Source: Paenibacillus peoriae KCTC 3763 (GTDB lineage Bacteria; Bacillota; Bacilli; Paenibacillales; Paenibacillaceae). Taken from it: a stretch of DNA of 64,000 nt. Position 1 is the stretch's first letter. Every line of letters starts with the position of its first letter. This document shows, piece by piece, positions 27,377 through 36,778 of the stretch. The stretch is from the NCBI RefSeq assembly GCF_000236805.1, contig NZ_AGFX01000001.1, positions 62,001 through 126,000 of the forward strand, read 5' to 3'. A model generated the notes under the pieces. That model saw only the letters and a list, made by a program, of their open reading frames with translations. It did no database searches and was not told the DNA's origin. The position numbers were made by a program, and so were the translations under genes.

Positions 27377-27426
27377 CAAATTAAAAAGGGTACCCATATT
27401 ATCTTCATGGGTATCCTTTTTAATTT
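27377..27426. terminator. Terminator after the PPDK-like gene
   Basis: A long stem built on AAATTAAAAAGGGTACCCA and its complement flanks a short loop. The T-rich arm makes it an efficient intrinsic terminator. Confidence 0.85.
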
Positions 27427-27514
27427 GGGACCTTGCGGGTTTACAACAAGAAATGAAGGGTATATAATAAAATAAAAGTTTCATTAAACCAAAATAATTG
27501 TATTAGTGCAAAAA

Positions 27515-27529
27515 TGATTATCATTCTCA
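27515..27529. promoter_or_regulatory. Fur-box-like site 1 upstream of the P1B-4 ATPase
   Basis: TGATTATCATTCTCA matches the 7-1-7 Fur consensus TGATAATNATTATCA at 13 of 15 positions, counting N. Flanking bases extend the AT-rich repeat. Confidence 0.65.
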
Positions 27530-27536
27530 TTGTAAA

Positions 27537-27569
27537 ACATGCTGCTTCGGGCTTCCCGAAGCAGCATGT
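27537..27569. repeat. Perfect 15-bp hairpin between two Fur-box-like sites
   Basis: ACATGCTGCTTCGGG (27537-27551) and its exact complement (27555-27569) are separated by CTT. It is followed by GCTATTTTA, a poor T tract. It could be an attenuator, a terminator of a short RNA, or an mRNA 5' stabiliser for the ATPase. Confidence 0.6.
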
Positions 27570-27591
27570 GCTATTTTAGGGACCTTAACAA

Positions 27592-27606
27592 TGGATATCA
27601 TTCTCA
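27592..27606. promoter_or_regulatory. Fur-box-like site 2 upstream of the P1B-4 ATPase
   Basis: TGGATATCATTCTCA shares its last ten bases with site 1 (ATCATTCTCA) and matches the consensus at about 11 of 15 positions. It lies 44 bases before the start codon. Confidence 0.45.
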
Positions 27607-27649
27607 ATGAGATGCAGGTACAAAGAACAAATACGGAAAGGAATGTGAC

Positions 27650-29635
27650 ATGATGCAAGCTGTTCAACAACTTCAAGAGACCTTATCTTCTTCTGCTCAG
27701 ATACGTTCAAAAAGCAGTGGTAGCGGACGACCCGGTCCGAATCGCAAACCACAGTTTCAGCTTAAAAGCATGCTAAAAAACAAGGAGATGCAGGCTGCTC
27801 TCGGCAGCGGAATGCTGATGCTGATGGCATGGGGCATTTCGCATTGGTCGCAATGGCTATCGGTCATCCTGTATGTAGTGTCCTATACCCTGGGGGGATG
27901 GTCCAAGGCCAGAGAAGGGGTAGAAACACTGATCCGTGAGCGTGATCTGGATGTTAATCTGCTCATGATTGCAGCATCCATGGGGGCCGCGACGATCGGC
28001 TATTGGAATGAAGGAGCCATGCTGATCTTTATTTTTGCACTCAGCGGTGCGCTGGAAAGCTATACCACCGAGCGCAGCAGCAAGGATATTTCCGAGCTGA
28101 TGGCATTGAAGCCGGAGACGGCCCTGCGCCTGTCCCCCGAGGGGACAGAAACTGTCGGCATTGAGCAGCTGCTGCCAGGCGATCTGCTGCTGGTAAAGCC
28201 GGGCGAACTGATTCCAGCCGACGGCCGAATTTCCAAGGGCGTGTCGGCGGTGAATCAGGCATCCATCACCGGGGAATCCGTTCCGGTGAATAAGGTGGAG
28301 GGTGACGAGGTATATGCAGGCACCATTAATGGGGAAGGCGTGCTGTACGTAGAGGTCAGCCAGTCCTCTGAAAATACTTTATTTTCGAAAATCATTCGCA
28401 TGGTTGAAGAAGCTCAGACTGAAGTCCCCGATTCGCAGCGGTTTATCAAAAGGTTCGAGTCGGTGTATGCCCGGATTGTTGTTGTGGCCACGCTGATCGT
28501 CATTGCAGGTGCGCCCATCGCATTAGGCTGGACGTGGGCAGCGGCGTTTTACAAGGCCATGGTGTTTCTCGTCGTAGCCTCGCCATGTGCCCTCGTGTCA
28601 TCCATTATGCCAGTGATGCTGTCGGCCATTTCCAATCGTGCCCGCCGGGGGATCCTGTTCAAAGGCGGCGCGCATGTGGAAAATATGGCATTGACTTCTG
28701 TGGTTGCTTTTGACAAAACAGGCACGCTAACGATGGGAGCGCCAATCGTAACCGATTGGATTACGGCCGCAGACTACGATTCCGACGAGCTTTTGCACAT
28801 TGTCGCTACGATCGAAAGCTATTCAATGCATCCGCTGGCACGAGCGATTGTAGATAAAGCCGAAGCCAAGTTGGGACAAAGAGAGCTTCTCGCAGCCGAG
28901 CAAGTGCAGGCACTCACTGGATGGGGGATGGAAGGCATTATCGGCGGGGTGAAGTGGAAAATCGGTCGCACAAATGTGCTGGATGAACCTGGCCCTCTGG
29001 CAGAGCCAGCGTGGATAGAGGCCCGCACCCGGCTGGAGGCCGAGGGCAAAACCGTATCCATCATCCTCGCGGATGACCGGATTGCCGGAATGCTGGCGCT
29101 GCGTGACGAACTGCGTCCACAGGCGCAGGAGTCCGTGAAACGCCTGCAAGCACAGGGCATCCGGGTCGTCATGCTGACCGGAGATCGGCCGGAAACCGCC
29201 GCGGTGATCGCGGCGCAGGCTGGAGTCGACGCCGTATATGCCGGCTTGCTGCCGGAGGACAAGGTCAGCCATATTCGCATGCTGCGGGAGCAATACGGGC
29301 ATGTCGTCATGGTCGGCGACGGTGTGAATGATGCTCCGGCATTGACAGCAGCAACCGTCGGACTCGGCATGGGAATGAACGGCAGTGGAGCTGCGCTAGA
29401 GGTGGCAGATGTCGTGCTGATGAACGACGGAATTGAAGAGATCGCTCCGACGATAGCACTAGCGCGCAAAGCGCAGCGGGTGGTCAAACAAAATATGTTC
29501 TTCGCCATAAGCGTCATTCTGCTGCTGGTAGTCAGCAACTTTGTGCAGGATATAGCTCTGCCATTCGGTGTCATTGGGCATGAGGGCAGCACGTTACTTG
29601 TTATTTTGAACGGCTTGCGCTTGCTGCGGTCATAA
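27650..29635 (+). CDS. P1B-4 ATPase, probable Fe(II) exporter (PfeT/FrvA-like)
   Basis: This 661-residue P-type ATPase has no N-terminal metal-binding domain; its N-terminal 45 residues are basic and Ser-rich. The transport site is SPC (residues 311-313) rather than CPC. The last helix carries H644 in HEGSTLLVILNGLRLL, and the SPC/HEGST pair defines the P1B-4 subgroup (PfeT, FrvA, CtpD). The phosphorylated residue is D355 in DKTGTLT. The substrate is probably Fe(II); Co(II) or haem remain possible. Upstream Fur-like sites support iron control. AAAGGA lies ahead of the ATG pair at 27650/27653. Confidence 0.85.
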   Translation: MMQAVQQLQETLSSSAQIRSKSSGSGRPGPNRKPQFQLKSMLKNKEMQAALGSGMLMLMAWGISHWSQWLSVILYVVSYTLGGWSKAREGVETLIRERDLDVNLLMIAASMGAATIGYWNEGAMLIFIFALSGALESYTTERSSKDISELMALKPETALRLSPEGTETVGIEQLLPGDLLLVKPGELIPADGRISKGVSAVNQASITGESVPVNKVEGDEVYAGTINGEGVLYVEVSQSSENTLFSKIIRMVEEAQTEVPDSQRFIKRFESVYARIVVVATLIVIAGAPIALGWTWAAAFYKAMVFLVVASPCALVSSIMPVMLSAISNRARRGILFKGGAHVENMALTSVVAFDKTGTLTMGAPIVTDWITAADYDSDELLHIVATIESYSMHPLARAIVDKAEAKLGQRELLAAEQVQALTGWGMEGIIGGVKWKIGRTNVLDEPGPLAEPAWIEARTRLEAEGKTVSIILADDRIAGMLALRDELRPQAQESVKRLQAQGIRVVMLTGDRPETAAVIAAQAGVDAVYAGLLPEDKVSHIRMLREQYGHVVMVGDGVNDAPALTAATVGLGMGMNGSGAALEVADVVLMNDGIEEIAPTIALARKAQRVVKQNMFFAISVILLLVVSNFVQDIALPFGVIGHEGSTLLVILNGLRLLRS

Positions 29636-29656
29636 GCTAATAAAAACACAAAACAG

Positions 29657-29704
29657 GAAGGAGCATTCAACTCTCTTAATATCCAAGGGAGTGAATGCTC
29701 CTTC
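29657..29704. terminator. Shared terminator between convergent genes
   Basis: GAAGGAGCATTCA (from 29657) pairs with TGAATGCTCCTTC, and an inner CTCTCTT/AAGGGAG helix extends it. The leftward side runs into a T-rich tract when read on the minus strand. It probably serves the exporter gene ending at 29776 and the ATPase gene ending at 29635. Confidence 0.7.
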
Positions 29705-29775
29705 TCTTGCAGTGCCAGCCTATCTTGTATACAAAGTAAGCCCATCTATACATCTGGCCCGCCGATGCTGGACGT

Positions 29776-31299
29776 CTATCTTCGGCGTGGTGTAGAGCGC
29801 CGCAAGAACAGGGAAAAGACGAGCCCCGCTAACGCAATCCCTGTAGCGATGATGAAGGCATCATTAATGCCATGGATCGTCGATTCTGTAACGGCACTGC
29901 CGTATACCTGCTGTAGTGCCAGCGCAGAGCCGGTTTCCGGCGAAACACCAGCCGTTTGCGCGAGAGTTTGTCCCAGTTGTGCCACCCCTTCCGTAACAGA
30001 AGCATTGGCTGTGGTAGCTACATTCGCATAATCAGCCAAGTGAATCGTAGCCCGACTGCTCATGACGGTAATAAGCCAAGCGGTACCAATGGAACCGGCA
30101 ATTTGCCGCACCGTATTGGACATGGCTGTGCCATGGCTGCCAAGATGGGGAGGTAACTGGTTAAGCCCTTCCGTCTGTACAGACATCATCAGCAGTGACA
30201 TACCAAAGCTGCGAATCGTATAGATGACCATTATGTGTCCGTAGGTGGTGGCATCAGTCAGCACGCTGAATTCCCATGTCGTCACGGCTGTAATGATTAG
30301 TCCGACTATGGCCAACGGCCTCGCGCCGATACGATCAAAAATCGCCCCTGAGATCGGCGACATCACACCCATCAGCAATGCACCTGGAAGCAGCAGCAGA
30401 CCGGATTGCAGCGGCGTGAAGCCTCGAATATTTTGCAAATAAATCGGCAGAAGCAGCATCCCGCCGAACATTGTCATATTGACGGTAGCCCCAACCAGTG
30501 TAGATACCGTAAAAATGTCGTATTTAAACACCCGAAATTCCAGCATAGGTTCTAACATGTTTAGCTCACGTACAACAAAAAATACAATAAATACGACCCC
30601 GGCAGCGAGTGAAAGTATAACGGTATTGCTGCTCCAGCCCTTGTCTCCGGCGGAACTAAAGCCATACAACAGCAGGCCGAAGCCCAACGTGGAAAAAATC
30701 GTTCCCATCAGGTCAAATTTCGGCATCGTCAGCTTGGACACATTTTTGAGCCAGCGTACGGCGAACAGAATATCAATGACTGCCAGCGGGATAACCAGCA
30801 AAAAAAGCAGCCTCCAGCTATAATGCTCTACAATCCAGCCGGATAAAGTCGGTCCGACCGCCGGGGCAAACATCATGGCGATCCCCATCGTACCCATGGC
30901 AGCGCCACGTTTTTCCGGGGGGAACACCGTCAGGAACACGTTCATGACCAAAGGCATAATGATGCCTGCTCCGCCGGCCTGAATGACGCGTCCGACCAGC
31001 ATCGGTGCAAAGCCGGTACTGGCAGCGCAGACGATCGACCCGGCGGTGAACAGCCCCATTGCGGAGATAAAAAGCGCACGGGTTCCGAATGATTCAATCA
31101 AAAAAGCGGTGATTGGAATCAGAATCCCGTTCGTCAGCATATATCCGGTGGATAGCCACTGAACGGTAGTAGCTGACACATTGAAATCATTCATCAGGTG
31201 TGGAATAGCCACGTTAAGCAGTGTCTGGTTTAAAATGGAAATGAAGGCGCCCAGCAACAGTACGGACAGAATGCGTCCGACGGACATTTTTTGATCCAT
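29776..31299 (-). CDS. DHA2-family multidrug MFS permease (EmrB/LmrB type)
   Basis: This 507-residue protein has 14 predicted membrane helices. DHA2 motifs are seen: the family opening LNQTLLNVAIPHLMNDFNVS, motif A-like IESFGTRALF, and motif C-like GPTLSGWIVEHYSWRLLF. It probably exports toxic lipophilic compounds by proton antiport. It follows the adaptor gene by nine bases, so the two form an EmrA/EmrB-like pair. AGGAGG precedes ATG 31299. Confidence 0.9.
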   Translation of the reverse strand: MDQKMSVGRILSVLLLGAFISILNQTLLNVAIPHLMNDFNVSATTVQWLSTGYMLTNGILIPITAFLIESFGTRALFISAMGLFTAGSIVCAASTGFAPMLVGRVIQAGGAGIIMPLVMNVFLTVFPPEKRGAAMGTMGIAMMFAPAVGPTLSGWIVEHYSWRLLFLLVIPLAVIDILFAVRWLKNVSKLTMPKFDLMGTIFSTLGFGLLLYGFSSAGDKGWSSNTVILSLAAGVVFIVFFVVRELNMLEPMLEFRVFKYDIFTVSTLVGATVNMTMFGGMLLLPIYLQNIRGFTPLQSGLLLLPGALLMGVMSPISGAIFDRIGARPLAIVGLIITAVTTWEFSVLTDATTYGHIMVIYTIRSFGMSLLMMSVQTEGLNQLPPHLGSHGTAMSNTVRQIAGSIGTAWLITVMSSRATIHLADYANVATTANASVTEGVAQLGQTLAQTAGVSPETGSALALQQVYGSAVTESTIHGINDAFIIATGIALAGLVFSLFLRRSTPRRR

Positions 31300-31308
31300 G
31301 ACAGCCTC

Positions 31309-31944
31309 CTACTTGTGAACTCTGATGGTTGCACTCATCCCAGGGATAATACCCAACCCTTTGTAGCCTTGAATGGATATGTTGACAGGTACGACCTGTG
31401 TCACCTTGGTATAGTTGGCCGTAGTGTTGGAAGTAGGCAGTAGTGAAAAGGTCGATGCGGTCGCCAGGCCGATCTTTTCGAGCTTGCCGGTAAGGGAAGT
31501 GTCCGGGTATGCATCAATATATACATCCACGGTCTGTCCAACTTGAAGATCTTTTACAGCTGTTTCGTCTATATTGGCGGTTATCCACAAATTGTTTAGA
31601 TCAAAAGCCTTCGCCAAGGGTGTACCCACTCCAACAATCGAATTGTTCACCGCTGATTGCTGCACAATGGTGCCATCGGTCGGAATTGTGATGCTAATCC
31701 GGCTTCCGCCTCCCTCTACCGTACCGAGTGTATTTCCGGCGGTGTAGGTTTTGCCAACCTCGGCATTCCAGCCTGTGAGCTTGCCCGCGCCTGGAGAGGC
31801 AACGGTAACCGCTTGTCCGCTCACTTGGGCATTGTCGGTCTTTATGTAGTTGGCGGATTGATTGTAGTAATAGGCTGCGGCTCCGCCTCCTCCCAGAATA
31901 ATGATAATAACCAGCAGATTGACTAATATGGCGCGTGAATTCAT
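31309..31944 (-). CDS. EmrA/HlyD-like membrane fusion protein
   Basis: This 211-residue protein has a single N-terminal membrane helix, then a biotinyl-lipoyl-like fold (YIKTDNAQVSGQAVTVASPG and TIPTDGTIVQQ) and a beta-barrel (VGQTVDVYIDAYPD). It is shorter than Gram-negative EmrA because it lacks the long coiled coil. It is the probable adaptor of the following DHA2 permease. ATG 31944 has GGGAGG upstream. Confidence 0.87.
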   Translation of the reverse strand: MNSRAILVNLLVIIIILGGGGAAAYYYNQSANYIKTDNAQVSGQAVTVASPGAGKLTGWNAEVGKTYTAGNTLGTVEGGGSRISITIPTDGTIVQQSAVNNSIVGVGTPLAKAFDLNNLWITANIDETAVKDLQVGQTVDVYIDAYPDTSLTGKLEKIGLATASTFSLLPTSNTTANYTKVTQVVPVNISIQGYKGLGIIPGMSATIRVHK

Positions 31945-32075
31945 GTTGTATGCCTCCCTAGTTCTTGGATTTTCAAAGTATGCGCCATATGTTTCATAAT
32001 ATTCAGATGGATTTCGGGAGAAGATAAGAGCGCATGCGAAAAGGATGATTTTGCAGACAAAGGATGATGTGCATA

Positions 32076-32630
32076 ATGACGACCAGAATCATGATTGTAT
32101 ATGACAGTGAAAATGGGCATACCGAGCGTCTTGCTCGTTCGATTGCAGAGGGCGCGCGCCAGGAGCACACGGAAGTGCTGCTAAAGCATGTGAATGAGGC
32201 CGATGTGAAAGAGCTGGGGAGTGTAGATGCGATTATATGGGGCTGCCCGGGCCATTTTGGCACAATCAGCAGTGGTCTGAAAGGCTGGATTGATAAGCTC
32301 GGATATCTGTGGGCGCAGGGCAAGCTGGTGGATAAAATCGGCGCGGTGTTCTGCACAACCGCTACAGTTCATGGCGGCTTGGAATCAACACTTCTGAATT
32401 TGATCACCCCGATGCTTCATCAAGGCATGATTATTGTAGGACTGCCCGCCAATATTGCGGAAAATGCACTCTACGGTTCTTATTACGGCGTAGGGGTAAC
32501 CTGTCCGGTGGAGACAGATCCCAATGGGCCGCCAAATTTTCCAACAGGTGATGACCTTGCATTAGGTCGCTCTTTGGGCAAACGGGTCGCTGAGATGGCG
32601 GGACGGTACCGTAGCGCTGCAAGAGAATAG
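32076..32630 (+). CDS. Flavodoxin-fold NAD(P)H:quinone oxidoreductase (WrbA-like)
   Basis: This 184-residue FMN protein has the phosphate-binding loop [12 protein letters not shown] at the N-terminus, then [20 protein letters not shown] and the flavin-proximal [15 protein letters not shown], both typical of WrbA. It is likely a two-electron quinone reductase protecting against redox cycling. ATG 32076 is preferred because the AAAGGA at 32059-32063 abuts earlier ATGs. It is divergent from the EmrAB-like genes and followed 10 bases later by a small membrane protein gene. Confidence 0.82.
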   Translation: MTTRIMIVYDSENGHTERLARSIAEGARQEHTEVLLKHVNEADVKELGSVDAIIWGCPGHFGTISSGLKGWIDKLGYLWAQGKLVDKIGAVFCTTATVHGGLESTLLNLITPMLHQGMIIVGLPANIAENALYGSYYGVGVTCPVETDPNGPPNFPTGDDLALGRSLGKRVAEMAGRYRSAARE

Positions 32631-32640
32631 GAGGCCGCTC

Positions 32641-33126
32641 ATGACCATTGCTTTTATCGGAGTAGCTGTGGTTGCCCTTATCTTTTTGCTGGTATTTAAT
32701 ACGAAGATGGTGCGCAAGTCTTCACCCAAGGTTCGCCAAGCCGATGAGGATTCACGGCAAAGAAGCAAGCGTCCTTATCCTGTGCAGGTGGAGCCCGAGG
32801 TACTGGAGTTGCCGGATCATGTGCGAGAGGCACAGCATAAGGCTGTTGATGCCAGCGAACATCATGCCGAGGAGCATCCCAAGGTGCCTGATACCCATGC
32901 GGATGTGAAGCTGGAAAGGGAGCGTAGAGATCACCGGGATGCTTACCGGGATACTTATCAGGATACTTACGATGATCAGGATTATCGGGCTGCTTTACGT
33001 GGATTTGCTGGAAAGAGCGAGGAAAAGGATGGACGCTCCCAAATAATCCATGGAGAGAATGAGGCTCCGAAAAGTGAGGACGAGCAGTACCGTGAAGCAC
33101 TGCGCTCCATGAATCGGAAAAAATAA
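32641..33126 (+). CDS. Hypothetical protein with one membrane helix and a charged tail
   Basis: This 161-residue protein has a single N-terminal helix (about residues 3-18) followed by a highly charged, probably disordered region. The tail holds a degenerate Asp/Tyr/Arg repeat (DAYRDTYQDTYDDQDY) and two related motifs, DYRAALRGF and QYREALRSM. GGAGG precedes the ATG. It probably shares an operon with the WrbA-like gene. I do not recognise the family. Confidence 0.65.
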   Translation: MTIAFIGVAVVALIFLLVFNTKMVRKSSPKVRQADEDSRQRSKRPYPVQVEPEVLELPDHVREAQHKAVDASEHHAEEHPKVPDTHADVKLERERRDHRDAYRDTYQDTYDDQDYRAALRGFAGKSEEKDGRSQIIHGENEAPKSEDEQYREALRSMNRKK

Positions 33127-33147
33127 GGGTTCTTCATTGAATACGCC

Positions 33148-33197
33148 AAAAAGGCTGCTTTTCTGTCTGGATTACAGGCAGAAAAGCAGCCTTTTTG
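33148..33197. terminator. Bidirectional terminator
   Basis: AAAAAGGCTGCTTTTCTG pairs with its near-exact complement ending in CCTTTTT. It serves the hypothetical gene on the left and the ZIP gene on the right. Confidence 0.87.
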
Positions 33198-33207
33198 CGT
33201 TGCCCGG

Positions 33208-33939
33208 CTACAGCCATTCGGTTAGCCCAATCATCGTAATCAGGCCGAGAATAAAAGAGAATGTGGCGATCCGCTGGTTGCCGTCTCCATGACTTTCGGG
33301 AATCAGCTCCTTGTAGACGATAAACATCATGGCTCCGGCGGCAAAAGCAAGGCCGTAAGGCACCAATCCGTTCACCCAACTGCTCAAATAAAATCCGATC
33401 AGACTCGTCATGATTTCCACAGCTCCGGTAAGGGTGGCAATACCCAATGCCTTGAAACGACCGATGTTTTGATTCACGAGAAATAAGGCTACGATAAAGC
33501 CTTCCGGGGCATTTTGCAAGCCTATTGAAAAGGCAATCAGATTGCCGAGATTTTGGGTTTCACTTGCATAGCTGACTCCGACGGAAAGTCCCTCCGGCAA
33601 ATTATGTAGCGTAATAGCAGCAATGATGAGAAAAGATTTGGATTCCAGCTGAAAGGTCTTGGAATCCGGGTCCTCCAGGTCGGCATGGGGGATATACCTT
33701 TCCATCACCAATAATACGAGACAGCCGAGCAAAATACCGGCAGACAGCACAAACCAATTGGAATGCTGGATGGCTTCGGGAATCAGGTTATATACGGATG
33801 CAGAGGTCATGATTCCTGCGGCATAAGCCAGCAGAACATCGCGAAGCCGATGCGTAACATTGCGCATAAATAATATGGGCACAGCGCCTAGTCCAGTGGA
33901 CAGGGCAGAGATAAGACTGCCTACAAAAACGTCATTCAT
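33208..33939 (-). CDS. ZIP-family divalent metal transporter (ZupT-like)
   Basis: This 243-residue protein has eight predicted helices. The ZIP metal-binding motifs are clear: HNLPEG in helix 4 and QNAPEG in helix 5. A polar loop between helices 3 and 4 carries HADLEDPDSK. It imports Zn(II) and perhaps Fe(II) or Mn(II). No metal-type operator was seen just upstream. It is a single-gene unit. Confidence 0.9.
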   Translation of the reverse strand: MNDVFVGSLISALSTGLGAVPILFMRNVTHRLRDVLLAYAAGIMTSASVYNLIPEAIQHSNWFVLSAGILLGCLVLLVMERYIPHADLEDPDSKTFQLESKSFLIIAAITLHNLPEGLSVGVSYASETQNLGNLIAFSIGLQNAPEGFIVALFLVNQNIGRFKALGIATLTGAVEIMTSLIGFYLSSWVNGLVPYGLAFAAGAMMFIVYKELIPESHGDGNQRIATFSFILGLITMIGLTEWL

Positions 33940-34220
33940 AATCGGGATAATCCCTCCATACCTGATTAATCTTCCAGTGTCGCTTCATGAAAACTTCATT
34001 TGACTGTTTACAGCTCTTTCCGCATAATGAAATTAGGATTTAGAATCAGTCTAAGTCATAGGAAGCTATTAAACAAGAGATTCGTTTTTGCACCAGCCGG
34101 GTATCCGCATTTTGGGATGAGCTTCTGGCAGAACTGCTTTTAGAGTATATGCAGCAGCCTAGCGCCCTGGACCGAAAATTCGCTATATAATCTTTATGAT
34201 ATTTTAGGAGGAACGAAGAT

Positions 34221-35162
34221 ATGTACAAGTCTATTATTATAGGTACCGGCCCTGCCGGTCTGACCGCTGCGATCTATCTGGCACGTGCCAACATGAACCC
34301 ACTGGTGATCGAGGGACCACAGCCAGGCGGACAATTAACCACAACTACAGAGGTTGAAAACTTTCCTGGTTTTCCTGAAGGAATCATGGGACCGGATTTG
34401 ATGGATAATATGCGTAAGCAAGCGGAGCGTTTTGGCGCTGAATTCCGCACAGGCTGGGTGAACAAGGTAGACACAACCGCTCGTCCTTTTACATTGGATG
34501 TTGAGGGTTTGGGTGAACTGGTTACCGACACACTGATCATTTCCACAGGCGCGACTGCGAAATACCTGGGGATTCCCGGCGAACAGGGTAACATCGGACG
34601 TGGCGTGAGCACTTGCGCAACCTGTGACGGGTTCTTTTTCCGCGGCAAAGAAATTGTGGTCATCGGCGGTGGGGATTCTGCGCTGGAGGAAGCTAACTTC
34701 CTGACACGCTTTGCCTCCAAAGTGACGTTGGTACATCGCCGTGAAGAACTGCGCGCCTCCAAAATTATGCAGGATCGTGCTCGTGACAATAGCAAAATTG
34801 AGTGGGCGCTTAATCGTACTCCTGTAGAAGTGATTGCTGACGAGAACGGGGTAACCGGCTTGAAAGTGCTGAACAATGAAACAGGCAAAGAGGAAATCAT
34901 TACGGTTAGCGGTGTATTCGTGGCGATCGGTCACCATCCGAACACAGGCTTCCTCGAAGGCCAAATTATAACTGATGCGAACGGTTATATCGTGGTGAAA
35001 CCTGGCACTTCTGAAACGAACGTACCTGGCGTATTCGCTTGCGGCGACGTGCAGGATACACGCTACAGACAAGCGATTACAGCAGCAGGCAGCGGCTGCA
35101 TGGCCGCTATGGACAGCGAGAAGTATATCGAAAGCCTGGAGCACAGCGCACTGGCTCTGTAA
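34221..35162 (+). CDS. trxB: Thioredoxin reductase
   Basis: This 313-residue FAD/NAD(P) protein has FAD site [10 protein letters not shown], redox-active C132-A-T-C135, NADPH-binding [10 protein letters not shown] and the VHRR phosphate contact. The C-terminal FAD block is [15 protein letters not shown]. It reduces thioredoxin or a related protein, possibly the glutaredoxin encoded 60 bases downstream. TAGGAGG precedes ATG 34221. The 280-base gap upstream holds no supported gene. Confidence 0.93.
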   Translation: MYKSIIIGTGPAGLTAAIYLARANMNPLVIEGPQPGGQLTTTTEVENFPGFPEGIMGPDLMDNMRKQAERFGAEFRTGWVNKVDTTARPFTLDVEGLGELVTDTLIISTGATAKYLGIPGEQGNIGRGVSTCATCDGFFFRGKEIVVIGGGDSALEEANFLTRFASKVTLVHRREELRASKIMQDRARDNSKIEWALNRTPVEVIADENGVTGLKVLNNETGKEEIITVSGVFVAIGHHPNTGFLEGQIITDANGYIVVKPGTSETNVPGVFACGDVQDTRYRQAITAAGSGCMAAMDSEKYIESLEHSALAL

Positions 35163-35221
35163 TAATTCGTTCAGGTCCGAATAAATATATATTTACAACA
35201 ATAATTGATGAGGTGATATTC

Positions 35222-35452
35222 ATGGAAAAAGCAATTGTATACACATCTACAAACTGTCCGCATTGCCGTCAAGTCAAAAGCTATTTGAGTGAAAAGGGCG
35301 TAGAGTACGAAGAACGCAACATCGAAACGAATGAAGCCTTCGCGCAAGAGGTATGGGATATGGGTGTTCGTGCTGTTCCCTTGACTCTGATCGGGGAAGA
35401 ACGTATTTCCGGTATGAACAAAACCAAGTTTGAAAAAGTGTTGAACGCTTAA
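35222..35452 (+). CDS. Glutaredoxin-family protein (NrdH/Grx-like)
   Basis: This 76-residue thioredoxin fold has C12-P-H-C15 and the cis-proline segment RAVPLTLIG. There is no glutathione-site signature, so an NrdH-like partner reduced by thioredoxin reductase fits, and trxB is the neighbour. GAGGTGAT lies ahead of ATG 35222. Confidence 0.87.
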   Translation: MEKAIVYTSTNCPHCRQVKSYLSEKGVEYEERNIETNEAFAQEVWDMGVRAVPLTLIGEERISGMNKTKFEKVLNA

Positions 35453-35518
35453 TCAGCTTCACAGTAGATTCACAGCAGAATAAGAAGAGGATTTTGCAAA
35501 ATCCTAACAAAATAAATG

Positions 35519-35557
35519 GGCGTATAGGAACTTTAGTGTTCCTGTACGCCTTTTTTT
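35519..35557. terminator. Terminator between the glutaredoxin gene and xylR
   Basis: GGCGTATAGGAAC (35519-35531) pairs with GTTCCTGTACGCC (35538-35550), followed by seven T residues that overlap the xylR 3' end. A perfect 18-base palindrome, AGGATTTTGCAAAATCCT, lies just before it at 35488-35505. Confidence 0.85.
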
Positions 35558-36728
35558 ACAGAGATACCCGTACACGCCCGAGAAAAGGGGCTGTCGCTGC
35601 ATAGGCAGCACCTAACATGGTCGAACGGCTGCCAAGCGTGGAAAAACGGATTTGCAGCTGCCGACGGTGATAAGGCAGGGCACGTTCATCAATTACTTCA
35701 CGCATACTCTGCTCCAGCCACGGTCTGGCTTCCGCCAGTGGACCGCCGATGATAAGCATGCCCGGGTTGAGGCTGTTCACAATGTTGGTAATGCCGACAC
35801 CCAAATATCGCCCGATATCACGAAAGACGCTTAACGTATCCGCGTCACCTTGCCGGGCAAATGGCAGTAAATCCGCTGTGCTGTGCGCGGGCAGGGCGAG
35901 GGTGGACGCTGTATAGGCCTTTTCCGAAGCATACAGCTCCCAGCAGCCCCGGCTGCCGCAGGAGCAGAGCCTTCCATTCCAGTCAATGGTCATATGGCCC
36001 GTCTCTCCGGCGTATCCCCAAGCTCCCTGATACGGCTTGCCGTCAATGATAATTCCGGCCCCGATTCCGGAACCTGCACTGATGTAAACCAGATCCTGCA
36101 CCAGCTGCCGATGCTCGCCGTCCATACCGTAGTACAGCTCGCCCTGCGCGCCGACGTTGGCCTCGTTATCCACTACGACGGGCAGGCCAAGCGCTGTCTC
36201 AAGCTGCTGCCGCAGTGGAACCTCTTCCCAGCCCAGATTGGGTGCGAACAAAACAGTTCCCGATTCATCCACCATACCCGGTACTCCCAGCCCAATGCCG
36301 ACGATGCCATGAGGGGAGGGAGGAGTGACCTGCATGAGCTGCTGAACCAACTTTTGAATCTGCTCCATGACAAAGGCAGGATCATGCTGCCTCAGGGGGA
36401 GGACAAGCTCTGTCTCAATGGCTCCTGCCAAATCAGTCAGAGCCCCCTGGATATACTGCACGCTGACTTCGATGCCAAGCACAAAGCCGGCGCGGCTGTT
36501 AAACAGCAGCATGAGAGGCTTACGCCCGCCACTGGATTCGCCTAATCCTGTTTCATATACAAGTCCCTCGGTGATTAGCTCTGCTACCAGGTTGGATACG
36601 GTGGCCTTGTTTAACCCGGTTTGGCTTGATAATTGTGCCCGGGATAGCGGGGCATGGAGGCGGATACGCTCCAGCACAATGGATTTATTCAGCTTTTTGA
36701 CAAGCGCCTGATCGCCGGTGACATTCAT
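35556..36728 (-). CDS. xylR: Xylose repressor XylR (ROK family)
   Basis: This 390-residue protein has an N-terminal winged helix (SRAQLSSQTGLNKATVSNLV) and a ROK sugar-binding domain with GIGLGVPGMVD and the zinc site CSCGSRGCWE. It is divergent from xylAB, so it very likely represses them until xylose is present. It overlaps the terminator at its 3' end. Confidence 0.92.
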   Translation of the reverse strand: MNVTGDQALVKKLNKSIVLERIRLHAPLSRAQLSSQTGLNKATVSNLVAELITEGLVYETGLGESSGGRKPLMLLFNSRAGFVLGIEVSVQYIQGALTDLAGAIETELVLPLRQHDPAFVMEQIQKLVQQLMQVTPPSPHGIVGIGLGVPGMVDESGTVLFAPNLGWEEVPLRQQLETALGLPVVVDNEANVGAQGELYYGMDGEHRQLVQDLVYISAGSGIGAGIIIDGKPYQGAWGYAGETGHMTIDWNGRLCSCGSRGCWELYASEKAYTASTLALPAHSTADLLPFARQGDADTLSVFRDIGRYLGVGITNIVNSLNPGMLIIGGPLAEARPWLEQSMREVIDERALPYHRRQLQIRFSTLGSRSTMLGAAYAATAPFLGRVRVSL

Positions 36729-36778
36729 GACCTTTTCACTTCCTGTTGGTGTAATTCCCGATATTATATCATAAAAAC

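Noticed and set aside
28819-29745. Minus-strand open frame (308 codons) across the P1B-4 ATPase
   Set aside because: The translation is Ser/Ala/Arg-rich low complexity, typical of antisense reading of a GC-rich gene. The plus-strand ATPase is unambiguous.
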